In this document: in pieces, positions 52,655-61,112 of the stretch
How positions within the stretch are numbered: position 1 is the first letter of the stretch
Layout: each line of letters begins with the position of its first letter
NCBI GenBank assembly: GCA_029212785.1
Contig: JARGOG010000012.1
Location: 26,015 to 87,264 of the forward strand
Direction: 5' to 3'
Source of the DNA: Thalassobaculaceae bacterium
Lineage (GTDB): Bacteria; Pseudomonadota; Alphaproteobacteria; Thalassobaculales; Thalassobaculaceae
Length of the DNA stretch: 61,250 nucleotides
Position numbers and translations under genes: made by a program
The notes under the pieces: model-generated
What the model was told of the DNA's origin: nothing
Databases searched by the model: none
The model's input: the letters and a program-made list of their open reading frames with translations, nothing else

Positions 52655-53614
52655 TCATGCGGAGCCGGCCGTCGTGTCGTCCCGCTTCCCACCGCGATTG
52701 GTCGAGCCGCCGGCGCCCTTGATGCTGGCCACTTTGCCGAGCAGGTCGTACCAGAACGGCGCGCCGAGGCTGATCGCCGCGATTGTGAGAACCCAGCCAA
52801 TCCAGGTACGGCTGTCGCCCAAGGCCGCGGCAATCCCGTCCGGATAGCCGATCGGAAACTGCCGCAACGCCTTGACGGCGTCGAGCGGCGGCGCACCGGC
52901 AACGCCCGCGCTGTTCGCCGGCGCTATATCGGTGGTCGATGTGCCCGGTGTGCGCCCACCAACGCCTGTGGGCTGCTCCGGTGCGGGCGCGGTCTGGCTA
53001 TAGGCGACGGCCTCGGCGGCAATGATCGTGCGCAGCGAGTCGTTGACCCAGAGCTGTTCGGCGATGTGGATCGTTCCGGCGTTGGTCACCACGGTCACCA
53101 GAACCGCGAGGGCCAGGGTGATGAGTTTGGCTTCGCGTTTGTACCAGCCGGAAATCCGCTGCATTCCCTCGTCGAACCAGCCGCCGAGGTAGTCGCTGAG
53201 TTCCTGGGCGACATCGTCGCCTTTGATGACGGCGGTCTTCAGCACGTCGCCGATCGGATTGCCGTTGGGAAGGCGCTCGACCGCCGTTCTGATTTCTTCG
53301 CCCCCCTGAGCCAGGACGGATTTGCCGTCCTGATCCCGCGCGACGATGTCGAGCAGTACGGCGCTCAATGTCTTCGGGTCGATATAGGATGGCAGACGGG
53401 TGTCCGAGATCGCGAGATTGCGGATCATGGAATGCCGGTAGACCTGCTGCGCCAGTTCATCGCCGACCAAACGGTCGATGCCCTTCTTCAGGTTTTTCGA
53501 CCGCAGTTTGCACAGGCTGGCGAACCATTCCTGGGCGGATGTGACGACCAGGCTGAGGATCATGTAGAAAAAGATGAGTCCCAGCGCGACATCGATCATG
53601 GCGTTATCGAACAT
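52655..53614 (-). CDS. Integral membrane protein of unknown function
   Basis: Protein of 319 aa from ATG 53614, fixed by GGGGAGAGGGAA upstream. It has one helix at residues 5-27 (LGLIFFYMILSLVVTSAQ), a soluble region to about 165, a helix around 170-190 (LALAVLVTVVTNAG), a Pro/Thr/Gly-rich linker and a last helix around 270-290 (WVLTIAAISLGAPFWYDLLG). The C-terminus is basic. I do not recognise the family. It converges on the PhnF-type gene and lies upstream of an AT-rich palindrome at 53688-53700. Confidence 0.7.
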   Translation of the reverse strand: MFDNAMIDVALGLIFFYMILSLVVTSAQEWFASLCKLRSKNLKKGIDRLVGDELAQQVYRHSMIRNLAISDTRLPSYIDPKTLSAVLLDIVARDQDGKSVLAQGGEEIRTAVERLPNGNPIGDVLKTAVIKGDDVAQELSDYLGGWFDEGMQRISGWYKREAKLITLALAVLVTVVTNAGTIHIAEQLWVNDSLRTIIAAEAVAYSQTAPAPEQPTGVGGRTPGTSTTDIAPANSAGVAGAPPLDAVKALRQFPIGYPDGIAAALGDSRTWIGWVLTIAAISLGAPFWYDLLGKVASIKGAGGSTNRGGKRDDTTAGSA

Positions 53615-53687
53615 TTCCCTCTCCCCGACAGCATTGCGGTGGAGGATTGGACAGAGGTTCGAATGGCGGTGTCGTCTGTGAATTACA

Positions 53688-53700
53688 AACAATAATTGTT
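53688..53700. promoter_or_regulatory. AT-rich 13-bp palindrome upstream of the membrane protein gene
   Basis: AACAATAATTGTT is a perfect palindrome about one central base. It is about 75 bp before the start of the membrane protein gene and in the promoter-proximal gap. It could be a -10-like promoter element or an operator. Confidence 0.35.
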
Positions 53701-53764
53701 GTCAAAACCACTGAAAGTGGGGGGCGATCGGCTGGCCGGGGCGCTACTATCGGTGTTCAGCGGC

Positions 53765-53794
53765 CCTTGTCAGCCCCAACCTTGTCAGCCCCAG
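53765..53794. repeat. 15-bp tandem duplication at the moaE stop
   Basis: CCTTGTCAGCCCCAA is followed directly by CCTTGTCAGCCCCAG, 14 of 15 identical. The second copy contains the moaE stop codon (53785-53787), and the first supplies a second in-frame stop five codons further on. It may be a replication-slippage event. Confidence 0.6.
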
Positions 53795-54234
53795 CGCGCC
53801 GCCGCCGCGTCGTCGGTTTCCCGGGCATCGACCCAGCGCGCGCCCTCGGGCGTGTCCTCGCGCTTCCAGAACGGCGCTTTGGTCTTCAGCCAGTCGATCA
53901 GGAAGCCGGTGGCGTCAAGGGCGGCCTGGCGGTGAGCGGAGGCGCAGGCGACCAGCACGATGTTGTCGCCGGGCATCAGGTCGCCGACCCGGTGGATGAT
54001 CAGGCTGGCGTCGAGCGGCCAGCGGGCATGCGCCTCCCGCTCGATTGCCTCGAGCTGGCGCTCGGTCATGCCGGGGTAATGCTCCAGGGACATGGCGCTG
54101 ACGGCCTGACCGCCGGCGATGTCGCGCACCAGTCCGACGAACACCCCGAGCCCGCCGATCGCATGGTTGCCGGCGGTGAGCGTCGCCAGTTCCCGGCCGA
54201 CATCGAAATCCTCTTCCTGGACGCGGACGGTCAT
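53785..54234 (-). CDS. moaE: Molybdopterin synthase catalytic subunit MoaE
   Basis: Protein of 149 aa. Family blocks are GGLGVFVGLVRD, LEHYPGMTERQLEAI, IIHRVGDLMPGDNIV and FLIDWLKTKAPFWKRE, containing the conserved Lys that takes up the precursor. With MoaD it inserts the dithiolene sulfurs into precursor Z to make molybdopterin. The gene begins 2 bp past the moaD stop, so they are translated as a pair. It is the last gene of the mobB-moeA-moaD-moaE operon. Confidence 0.95.
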   Translation of the reverse strand: MTVRVQEEDFDVGRELATLTAGNHAIGGLGVFVGLVRDIAGGQAVSAMSLEHYPGMTERQLEAIEREAHARWPLDASLIIHRVGDLMPGDNIVLVACASAHRQAALDATGFLIDWLKTKAPFWKREDTPEGARWVDARETDDAAAARWG

Positions 54235-54236
54235 GG

Positions 54237-54488
54237 TCAGCCCCCGGTCACCGGTGGGAAGAATGCCACTTCGTCGCCGGCGGCCACTGGATGGTTCGGC
54301 TCGACATATTCCTGGTTTACCGCGAAGCGGATCGCGCGGGTGTCCCTGAACGCTTCGGCATAGCCGGGGCCGCGGGTCTTCAGCCAGGCGATCAGGTCCT
54401 CGACCGTCGCCGCGTCGGCGGGGACATCCACCGTCTCATTGGCCGTGCCGATGCGCTGGCGCACCCAGGCGAAATACATCAGTTTCAT
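54237..54488 (-). CDS. moaD: Molybdopterin synthase sulfur-carrier subunit MoaD
   Basis: Protein of 83 aa with a ubiquitin-like fold. The start LMYFAWVRQRIGTANETVD and the C-terminal VAFFPPVTGG, whose terminal Gly-Gly is activated as a thiocarboxylate, are diagnostic. The start overlaps the moeA stop by 4 bp (ATGA), so the two genes are coupled. It works with MoaE in the last step of molybdopterin formation. Confidence 0.95.
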   Translation of the reverse strand: MKLMYFAWVRQRIGTANETVDVPADAATVEDLIAWLKTRGPGYAEAFRDTRAIRFAVNQEYVEPNHPVAAGDEVAFFPPVTGG

Positions 54489-55732
54489 CGCATCACCTCG
54501 CTGAACGGCAGATAGTCAGCCGTTTCGCCCTTCGCCAGTCCTACCGAGTCGGTGGCCAGGTCGATCAGACCGTCGGCCGCGGCCAAGGCCGACAGAATGC
54601 CCGACCCGTCCGGCCCGGCCTTGACCGCCACCGGTGGCGACCCCGGCTCCAGACGGACCCGCAGGAATTCGCGCCGGCCCGGTTTCTTCGCATGCTCGAA
54701 GCCCGCCGTCACGGGGTAGCGTGCCGGTGACCCGACCTCCGCCCCCGCAAGTGCCAGCAGGATCGGTCGCGCCAGGGTCACGAAGGCGACGACGGCGGCA
54801 ACCGGATTGCCCGGCAGGCCGATGAAGGCGCGCCCGCCGATCACTCCGAGCGCCACCGGCCGTCCCGGCTTCACCGATAGCCGCCAGGCGTCGATCCGAC
54901 CATGGCGGGCGACGGCGGTGCGGACGTGATCCTCCTCGCCGGCCGACACGCCGCCCGACGTCATGACGACATCATGGGTCTCGGCGGCTTCGGCCAGCGC
55001 GCCGGCGATGGCGTCGGGATCGTCGGCCAGAATGCCGAGATCGGTGACCGCGCAGCCGAGCCGGGCCAGCAGCGCCTTGACCGTATGCCGGTTGGCATCG
55101 AACACCGCGCCGGGGCGGAGATCCTCGCCGGGCTCGGTCACCTCGTCGCCGGTGGACGCGACGGCCACCCGCAGGCGGTGGCGCACGCAGAGCGCGGTGC
55201 GGCCGATCGAGGCGGCGAGGCCGAGATCGCCCGGGCCAAGGCGCCGCCCGGCGGCAAGGGCCACGCTGCCGCGCCGGACATCCTCGCCCTGGCGCCGCAC
55301 ATTGGCGCCGGCACGCAGCCCGCCGGGAAGCCGCACCCGACCATCGGCCGCTCGGCAATCCTCCTGCATGACCACGGTGTCGAAGCCCGCCGGCATGGGG
55401 GCTCCGGTGAAGATCCGGACGACCGAGCCCGGCGCCGGCGCGGCCTCCGCCGGATGGCCGGCCGCGATCCGATCGCCGATCGGCATGTCCATGACCTCGG
55501 TCGTCAGTTCCGAGGAGCGCAGCGCGTAACCGTCGACAGCGGCGTTGTCGTGCGGCGGCACGTCGATCGGCGACACCACGTCCTCGCCCAGGACCCGGTC
55601 GAGGGCGGCATCCAGCGTCGCCGTCTCTGTTCCCGTTACCGCGCCCAGCCGGTCGCGGATCAGTGCCAGCGCCGCTTCCACCGAGAGCGGGTCCGGATCG
55701 GCGGCGAAGCAGTCGTCGGCCAGCCGCGTCAT
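54485..55732 (-). CDS. moeA: Molybdopterin molybdenumtransferase MoeA
   Basis: Protein of 415 aa from ATG 55732. Family blocks are VPPHDNAAVDGYALRS, GAPMPAGFDTVVMQED, ASTGDEVTEPGE, MTSGGVSAGEEDHV and LPGNPVAAVVAF. MoeA inserts molybdate into adenylylated molybdopterin. The start overlaps the mobB stop by 4 bp, and the stop overlaps moaD. The four genes form one tightly packed operon of cofactor genes on the minus strand, though the first steps (moaA, moaC, mogA) are not here. Confidence 0.95.
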   Translation of the reverse strand: MTRLADDCFAADPDPLSVEAALALIRDRLGAVTGTETATLDAALDRVLGEDVVSPIDVPPHDNAAVDGYALRSSELTTEVMDMPIGDRIAAGHPAEAAPAPGSVVRIFTGAPMPAGFDTVVMQEDCRAADGRVRLPGGLRAGANVRRQGEDVRRGSVALAAGRRLGPGDLGLAASIGRTALCVRHRLRVAVASTGDEVTEPGEDLRPGAVFDANRHTVKALLARLGCAVTDLGILADDPDAIAGALAEAAETHDVVMTSGGVSAGEEDHVRTAVARHGRIDAWRLSVKPGRPVALGVIGGRAFIGLPGNPVAAVVAFVTLARPILLALAGAEVGSPARYPVTAGFEHAKKPGRREFLRVRLEPGSPPVAVKAGPDGSGILSALAAADGLIDLATDSVGLAKGETADYLPFSEVMR

Positions 55733-56241
55733 CCCGCCACCTCCAGCGGTGCGGCGCTTTCGAGCACCATGGCGGCAATGGAAGCGATATCGGCGAGGTT
55801 CAGGACCGGCCGATCGCAATCCGGCAGGGAGGTATTGGTGGCGACGGCGACAATATGGGAATCGCCCGGCCAGATCGGCGGTTTTCCGAGGTCGGGTCGG
55901 TGGACTTCGAGTTTCGGCACGGGATCGAATTTGAAGCCCTCGACCAGCACGATATCGACGGATGCGAGACGCGCGACCAGGTCGACGAGCGTCGGCTCCG
56001 GCGCGTCGCGCAACTCGTGCATCAGCGCGAAACGGTGTCCGGAACTGATCATGACCTCATGGGCGCCGGCGCTGCGGTGCAGGAAGCTGTCCTTGCCCGG
56101 CCGGTCGATGTCGAAATCGTGATGGGCGTGCTTTATGGTGGACACGGAGACCCCACGCGCCAGCAGCGCCGGGATTAACTCCCGGATCAGGGTGGTTTTT
56201 CCGCTGCCGGACCAGCCGGCGATCCCAAAGATGCGTTTCAT
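55729..56241 (-). CDS. mobB: Molybdopterin-guanine dinucleotide biosynthesis adaptor MobB
   Basis: Protein of 170 aa from ATG 56241; longer frames upstream are not conserved. Walker A is GWSGSGKTTLI, the following block IKHAHHDFDIDRPGKDS is typical of MobB and the second strand LVEGFKFDPVPKLEVHR closes the GTP-binding fold. MobB assists MobA in attaching GMP to molybdopterin. It is the first gene of the operon, divergent from the DUF2062 gene with 91 bp between them. A bis-MGD product would suit the DMSO-reductase family enzyme at 36087. Confidence 0.93.
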   Translation of the reverse strand: MKRIFGIAGWSGSGKTTLIRELIPALLARGVSVSTIKHAHHDFDIDRPGKDSFLHRSAGAHEVMISSGHRFALMHELRDAPEPTLVDLVARLASVDIVLVEGFKFDPVPKLEVHRPDLGKPPIWPGDSHIVAVATNTSLPDCDRPVLNLADIASIAAMVLESAAPLEVAG

Positions 56242-56332
56242 CGTACCGGGTTTACGACTTCGATATAAATGCTTGGATACGGTTGTTTCAGGCGGACCGC
56301 AAATATAGGTTCGCCATCGGTCATTCCCCAGG

Positions 56333-56887
56333 GTGGTGTCAGTGCGTCGACTGCAGCTGAGAATGTTCGGAAAGATCCTGCGCCAGTGGCGACGGACCAG
56401 CATGTCGCCTGGCGTGATCTCCCGATCTATGTGCATGGGCATGGTGGTCGGGTTTTCGCCGACCGTGGGCCTGCAGGCCGTTCTCTGTTTCGTGATCGCG
56501 GTGATGTGCAACCGGTTCTGGCGGCCGGCGATGTTCGACTGGGTGATCGCCCTGATCGGTTCGCTGGTGGTGAACCCGCTGACGATGGTGCCGACCTACA
56601 CGTTCTACTACTGGATCGGCTGTCACCTGATGACCTGTACCAGCTACGTCGAATTCCAGGACGCCGACCACATCAAGGACTTCATCTTCGCGCTCGGCGA
56701 GGGGACGGTGGCAATCTTCCTGGGCTCGTTGCCGTTCATGTTCGCCGGGGTGCCGGGTGGCTATTACCTCGGGCGTGGGATCGAGAAGATTCTCGAAACC
56801 CGGGCTCAACGCCGTCGGGTTCGATTGCTGGAGGTCGCTCGCCGCCGCCGCGAACAGGATATCCGCGCCGCCCAGACCGCCCAGTAG
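56333..56887 (+). CDS. DUF2062 membrane protein
   Basis: Protein of 184 aa with a GTG start at 56333 (a second GTG at 56336 is equally possible). The DUF2062 pattern is visible: SPGVISRSMCMGMVVGFSPT, then VVNPLTMVPTYTFYYWIG and SLPFMFAGVPGGYYLGRGIE. About three hydrophobic helices are followed by a basic tail. Function in this family is unknown. The gene has its own promoter gap with mobB and converges on the MFS gene, ending 10 bp before it. Confidence 0.85.
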   Translation: MVSVRRLQLRMFGKILRQWRRTSMSPGVISRSMCMGMVVGFSPTVGLQAVLCFVIAVMCNRFWRPAMFDWVIALIGSLVVNPLTMVPTYTFYYWIGCHLMTCTSYVEFQDADHIKDFIFALGEGTVAIFLGSLPFMFAGVPGGYYLGRGIEKILETRAQRRRVRLLEVARRRREQDIRAAQTAQ

Positions 56888-56897
56888 GCAAGGCGGC

Positions 56898-58064
56898 TCA
56901 GGCGGCCGCCGGCCGCACCTCGCGGATCGGCCAGTGCAGGGCCGCCGACATCACGCCGAGGGCGATGCTGACCACCCACATCACGTCGTAGGACTGCAGC
57001 GCGTCGAAGGCGGTACCGCCGAGCCAGGCGCCGAGGAAGCCGCCGACCTGATGGCCGACGAAGACCAGGCCGAACACCATCGACATATAGCGCACGCCGA
57101 AGATCGCGCCGACCAGCCCGCTGGTCAACGGCACCGTGCCGAGCCAGGTCAGGCCGAGCAGGGCGGTGAGCGTCAGGACCGTGACCGGCGTGATCGGCAG
57201 GATCAGGAATCCGGCGAACACCGCCGCCCGGATCAGGTACAGGATCGAGAGCACGTTCTTCTTCAGATACCGGTCGCCGAGCACGCCGAAGACATAGCTG
57301 CCGATGATGTTGGCGAAGCCGATCACCGTGAGCGCCGCCGCGCCGAGCCAGGGTTCGAAGCCTCGGTCGGACAGGAAGGCCGGCAGGTGGACGGCGACGA
57401 AGGCGAGGTGGAACCCGCACACGAAGAAGGCGCTGTTCAGCAACCAGAAATCCCGTGAGGCAAGGGCTTGGGAAAAGGCGGCTCCCATGCTCTGGCCGCC
57501 GGCGGTCTCGGCCGGGCGTCCGGCGGTGCCGAGCGCCAGGGGCACGATCAGCAGCACGGAGACGGCGAGGATCAGCAGGCTGGTCTGCCAACCGGTGCCT
57601 TCGATCAGGAAATGGATATAGGGCAGGGCCAGGAACTGTCCGAGCGATCCGCCCATGGCGGCGAGACCGAGCGCGGCGCTGCGCCGTTCCGGTGGGGCAG
57701 CGCGGCCGACGGCGCCAAGCAGCACGGTGAACCCGGTCCCGCTCAGCCCGAGGCCGATCATCATGCCGCCGACCAGCAGCTCCTCGCTGCCGCCCAGAAC
57801 CATCAGCCAGAGGCCGACCGCGTAGGCGATGCCGCCGACCGCGGCCACGCGTCCCGGCCCGTAGCGGTCGGCGATCGCGCCGGCAAAGGGCGCGCCGAAA
57901 CCCCAGAACAGGTTCATCAGCCCCATGGCGAGGGCGAAGGTCTCACGGCCGCCGAACCCGGCGCTGACGAATGGCAGGTACAGGCCGAGCCCCTGCCGGA
58001 ATCCGACGGCGATGCCCATGATGCTGCCGGCGCAGAGGACGAGGATCAGCAGTCTGAGAGCCAT
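56898..58064 (-). CDS. MFS transporter, 12 transmembrane helices
   Basis: Protein of 388 aa. The N-terminal half has GFRQGLGLYLPFVSAGFGGR and GAPFAGAIADRYGPGRVAAV, the MFS motif A between helices 2 and 3 (G-x3-D-R-x-G). The second half has FGVLGDRYLKKNVL and YMSMVFGLVFVGHQVGGFLG. Family relatives include oxalate/formate-type antiporters and efflux pumps. A divergent LysR regulator 87 bp away suggests that it is induced by the solute it carries. The solute cannot be named. Confidence 0.88.
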   Translation of the reverse strand: MALRLLILVLCAGSIMGIAVGFRQGLGLYLPFVSAGFGGRETFALAMGLMNLFWGFGAPFAGAIADRYGPGRVAAVGGIAYAVGLWLMVLGGSEELLVGGMMIGLGLSGTGFTVLLGAVGRAAPPERRSAALGLAAMGGSLGQFLALPYIHFLIEGTGWQTSLLILAVSVLLIVPLALGTAGRPAETAGGQSMGAAFSQALASRDFWLLNSAFFVCGFHLAFVAVHLPAFLSDRGFEPWLGAAALTVIGFANIIGSYVFGVLGDRYLKKNVLSILYLIRAAVFAGFLILPITPVTVLTLTALLGLTWLGTVPLTSGLVGAIFGVRYMSMVFGLVFVGHQVGGFLGAWLGGTAFDALQSYDVMWVVSIALGVMSAALHWPIREVRPAAA

Positions 58065-58117
58065 GGCGAACCAGCCGTTTCAGTTTCGGTTGGCGCAACG
58101 CTAGCGGGGGCTTTATC

Positions 58118-58132
58118 ATTCCTGAAACGAAT
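58118..58132. promoter_or_regulatory. Candidate LysR box
   Basis: ATTC, seven bases, GAAT: a dyad with the LysR-type T-N11-A core, in the 86-bp gap between the MFS and LysR genes. It is 18 bp before the LysR start and could control both directions. Confidence 0.5.
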
Positions 58133-58150
58133 TATACTGATTAAATCATC

Positions 58151-59053
58151 ATGAAAACTGATGTCAAAATTGCCGCCGATTCTACCGACCCCGCCGCTCT
58201 TGGCGTCGCGCTGCGTAGCCTCGACCTGGATGTGCTGCGTGCCTTCGTGATGGTCGCCGAGACCCGCAGCTTCACGCGGGCGGCGGAACGGCTGAACCGC
58301 GGGCAGTCGGCGGTCAGCATGCAGATGAAGCGGCTCGAGGAGATGACCGGCTGTCGGATCCTGGAGCGTTCGCGTCGCCGGGTCGACCTGACCGCCGACG
58401 GCGCGCATTTGCTGTCCTACGCCCGGCGCCTACTGCGGTTGAACGATGAGGCGCTGGGATCGCTGGACCGGTGCGCGCGGACCGGCAAGGTCCGTGTCGG
58501 GGTGACCGACACCTCGATGATTTACGTCAGTCGGATCCTCCGCGCCTTCGCCGAGCGCTGCCCGCTGGTCCAGGTGGAGATGACCTGCGGACGGAGCTGG
58601 GAGGCGCTGGCCGACCTGGATGACGGCAAGATCGACCTCGCCCTGGTCACCCAACCCTGCGGTCACGAGGGCGGGCGCCTGCTGTGGCGCGAGCCGCTGG
58701 TCTGGGTTGCTTCGGCGGATGCGGAGGCCGAAGCCCGCGAGCCGCTGCCCCTGGCTCTCTTCGCCCCGGGCTGTATCTATCGCGACGCGGTGCTGCGCCA
58801 ATTGGAGGCGAGTGGGCGAGCATATCGGCTGGTCTACAGCAGTGCGAATTCTTTGGGCCTCAGCGCGGCGGTAACCGCCGGCATCGCGGTGACCATCATG
58901 CCGGTCAGCGCGGTCGGGCCGGGGTTGCGGGTCGTCGCTGGGGACGCAGGACTGCCGGACCTGCCGGAGTTGGATCTGTTGCTGTACCTGCGGGAATCGC
59001 CCACCGTCGGGCCGCGTGCCTTCGCCGATACGCTGTTCGACCTGTTCGCCTGA
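58151..59053 (+). CDS. LysR-family transcriptional regulator
   Basis: Protein of 300 aa. The helix-turn-helix domain starts near residue 22: LDVLRAFVMVAETRSFTRAA, followed by ERLNRGQSAVSMQMKRLEEM. The substrate-binding domain follows from about 95 (VRVGVTDTSMIYVSRILRAF). Its divergent orientation from the MFS gene is the classic LysR layout, in which the protein activates the carrier gene in response to a small ligand. The N-terminal 20 residues before the HTH are a short extension. It converges on the serine hydrolase with 6 bp between. Confidence 0.92.
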   Translation: MKTDVKIAADSTDPAALGVALRSLDLDVLRAFVMVAETRSFTRAAERLNRGQSAVSMQMKRLEEMTGCRILERSRRRVDLTADGAHLLSYARRLLRLNDEALGSLDRCARTGKVRVGVTDTSMIYVSRILRAFAERCPLVQVEMTCGRSWEALADLDDGKIDLALVTQPCGHEGGRLLWREPLVWVASADAEAEAREPLPLALFAPGCIYRDAVLRQLEASGRAYRLVYSSANSLGLSAAVTAGIAVTIMPVSAVGPGLRVVAGDAGLPDLPELDLLLYLRESPTVGPRAFADTLFDLFA

Positions 59054-59059
59054 TCCGGC

Positions 59060-60268
59060 CTATCGCCGGGCGACGACGAGGCGCTCAACAAGCCCGTCGA
59101 ATTCGCGACGGCCGATGAATCGGTCCTCCACGCAGAACGGATCGTCGCGGCTGCGCCGGCGCAGGCAGCCGACCACCAGATCCTCCAATACCGCCTCCGC
59201 CTCGCCCCCCTCGGACAGGGCGGTGAGGAAGCGCTTCAGGAACTCGGTCATGTCGGATTGGTGAACGATAACGGTGTCCCAGGCGGGGATCACGAACAGC
59301 GCCTGATTGCCGAGGCCCCAGGCCATGTAGGTGCCGTCGGGAAAGCCGGTCTCCGGACCAGGCAGCCACCACAAGAGGCTATGCCCCGCCCTGAGGCCCC
59401 CAAGACCGGTCTCGCTGCGCATGCTGTCGATCCGGTCGATCCAGCTTGCATCGAGCACGCGGGTGCCGCCGACCTTGCCGCCGTCGAGATAGAGCCGCCC
59501 GATCCGGGCGAGATCACGGCCGGACATGTGAAAGGCGGCGGCCGGATGCTGCGACAGGGCGGGCTCGGAATCGTACGAGACATCGCCCGGCTGGAAATCC
59601 TTGAGCTCCAGCGGGCCGGCGATGCCGGTCGCGAAGGCCTCGGCGATCGTCAGTCCCGTTCGCTGTTCGAAGATGGTGGTGAGTGCGTTGTAGTCCCAGT
59701 TGTTATAGGCCCATTTGCTGCCCGGCAGGTTCTCTTCTGTGCCGAGCATGCGGTTCTTCTCGGATGTAAGGCCGGCCTCTGCGGCGGCGGCGTGATTGAT
59801 CCCGGAACGGCTGCGCAGCAGGTCCTCGACGGTGGCCGTTCGCTGCAGGGGAGTCAGCGGGACCGGGCTGTCGTCGATATCCAAGTCCGCCAGGGTCGCG
59901 CCCAGGGCGATTTGGCGCTCGCCGTCGCCCACATGTTGCCCGACCACGGTGCTCAGCAGGGCCTTGCGGATCGAATGGACGGTGTAGCGGACCGTCGGAT
60001 CGCCAAGGATGGCGACCGTCCTGCCACCCGTCTCGACCAGCAGGGTGTCGGTACTCAGCCCCGTTGCGTATGCCAGCACCTCGTCCAGCCGGTCGGGGTG
60101 CCAGCCGAGCTTGTGGACAGCGCTCCCGTCGAGACGCGTCGCCGACACAGCGCGCCCCGGCGCTTCGTCGGTGCGGCGCCCCTCGGCTCCTGCGGATGCG
60201 GGAAAGACGAGGACGGCGCCATGGGCCAGGGCGCAACACAGAATTCGAAGGATCATCGGCATGCCCAT
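59060..60268 (-). CDS. Serine hydrolase, class C beta-lactamase fold
   Basis: Protein of 402 aa. A signal peptide (ILRILCCALAHGAVLVFPAS) opens it. The catalytic SxxK is Ser99-Ile-Arg-Lys102 in YTVHSIRKALLS. The Tyr motif YxN is Tyr188-Asn-Asn190 in KWAYNNWDYN. Family members are esterases, D-aminopeptidases and penicillin-binding-like proteins. The KTG-type motif of true beta-lactamases is not obvious; the C-terminal equivalent is around MAWGLGNQALFVIP. It is probably periplasmic. It faces pgsA across a 257-bp gap. Confidence 0.85.
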   Translation of the reverse strand: MGMPMILRILCCALAHGAVLVFPASAGAEGRRTDEAPGRAVSATRLDGSAVHKLGWHPDRLDEVLAYATGLSTDTLLVETGGRTVAILGDPTVRYTVHSIRKALLSTVVGQHVGDGERQIALGATLADLDIDDSPVPLTPLQRTATVEDLLRSRSGINHAAAAEAGLTSEKNRMLGTEENLPGSKWAYNNWDYNALTTIFEQRTGLTIAEAFATGIAGPLELKDFQPGDVSYDSEPALSQHPAAAFHMSGRDLARIGRLYLDGGKVGGTRVLDASWIDRIDSMRSETGLGGLRAGHSLLWWLPGPETGFPDGTYMAWGLGNQALFVIPAWDTVIVHQSDMTEFLKRFLTALSEGGEAEAVLEDLVVGCLRRRSRDDPFCVEDRFIGRREFDGLVERLVVARR

Positions 60269-60386
60269 AGGGGAAGGTTTTTCAGGAGACCGGCGGCACT
60301 CGGGCCGGAATCGGGTAGGCGGGAGATGAGGGGCGGCGACCTTCCGTGTCGCTCACTCTGACACCATATGAACACAGTGGGCGCGT

Positions 60387-60408
60387 TTATGTGCGTAGCC
60401 GCACGTAA
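60387..60408. promoter_or_regulatory. Inverted repeat in the hydrolase-pgsA promoter gap
   Basis: TTATGTGCG, then TAGC, then CGCACGTAA: 9-bp arms with one mismatch. It lies 118 bp before pgsA and 119 bp before the hydrolase. It could be an operator of a dimeric regulator for either gene. Confidence 0.45.
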
Positions 60409-60525
60409 GTAGTTAAATCTCGACCGTTTTCTTTGGGTCATCCATATGGCGTAATGCCCCGCGCAGGCTGGACGGCCTGACGACCGACAGACTTACCCGC
60501 CGGGCATGGTGGATTGGATCGCGCA

Positions 60526-61104
60526 ATGCTTGCTCAACTTCCCAATCTGCTGACAATTTCCCGCATTCTGGCGGTGGTGCCGGTCGTGGTCTGCCTGTGG
60601 TTCGGCGGCGAAACCCTGCGATGGGTGGCGCTCGGGTTCTATGCCTTCGCCAGCATCACCGACTATTTCGACGGGTATCTCGCCCGTGCTTGGCAGGTGC
60701 AGTCGGGGCTTGGCCGGCTGCTCGACCCGATCGCCGACAAGCTGTTGGTGGGGGCATCGCTGCTGATCCTGGTGGCGCTCGACCACGTTTCCGGACTGAC
60801 CGTGCTGGCGGCCCTGGTGATCCTGCTGCGCGAGATCCTGGTCTCCGGCCTGCGGGAATTCCTGGCCGAGCTGCGGGTCAGCATGCCGGTCAGCCGGCTG
60901 GCCAAGTGGAAGACCACCGTCCAGCTCCTGGCGATCGGCTTCCTGATCATCGGCGACGACTCGCCAGAGTGGATCGACTCCCGCCTGGTCGGCGAGGTCG
61001 GATTGTGGATCGGCGCGGTCCTGACGCTCTATACCGGTTGGGATTATCTGATGGCCGGCCTGCGCCACGTCTCCAGCGAGGCCGACGGCGCGCCGGGGGA
61101 GTGA
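60526..61104 (+). CDS. pgsA: CDP-diacylglycerol-glycerol-3-phosphate 3-phosphatidyltransferase
   Basis: Protein of 192 aa from ATG 60526; an in-frame TTG at 60514 is possible. The CDP-alcohol phosphatidyltransferase signature is present: DYFDGYLARAWQVQSGLGRL, then LDPIADK, that is DG-x2-AR-x8-G-x3-D-x3-D. About five membrane helices follow. It makes phosphatidylglycerol-phosphate, the committed step to phosphatidylglycerol and cardiolipin. The next gene starts 9 bp later. Confidence 0.95.
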   Translation: MLAQLPNLLTISRILAVVPVVVCLWFGGETLRWVALGFYAFASITDYFDGYLARAWQVQSGLGRLLDPIADKLLVGASLLILVALDHVSGLTVLAALVILLREILVSGLREFLAELRVSMPVSRLAKWKTTVQLLAIGFLIIGDDSPEWIDSRLVGEVGLWIGAVLTLYTGWDYLMAGLRHVSSEADGAPGE

Positions 61105-61112
61105 GGCGGGCC

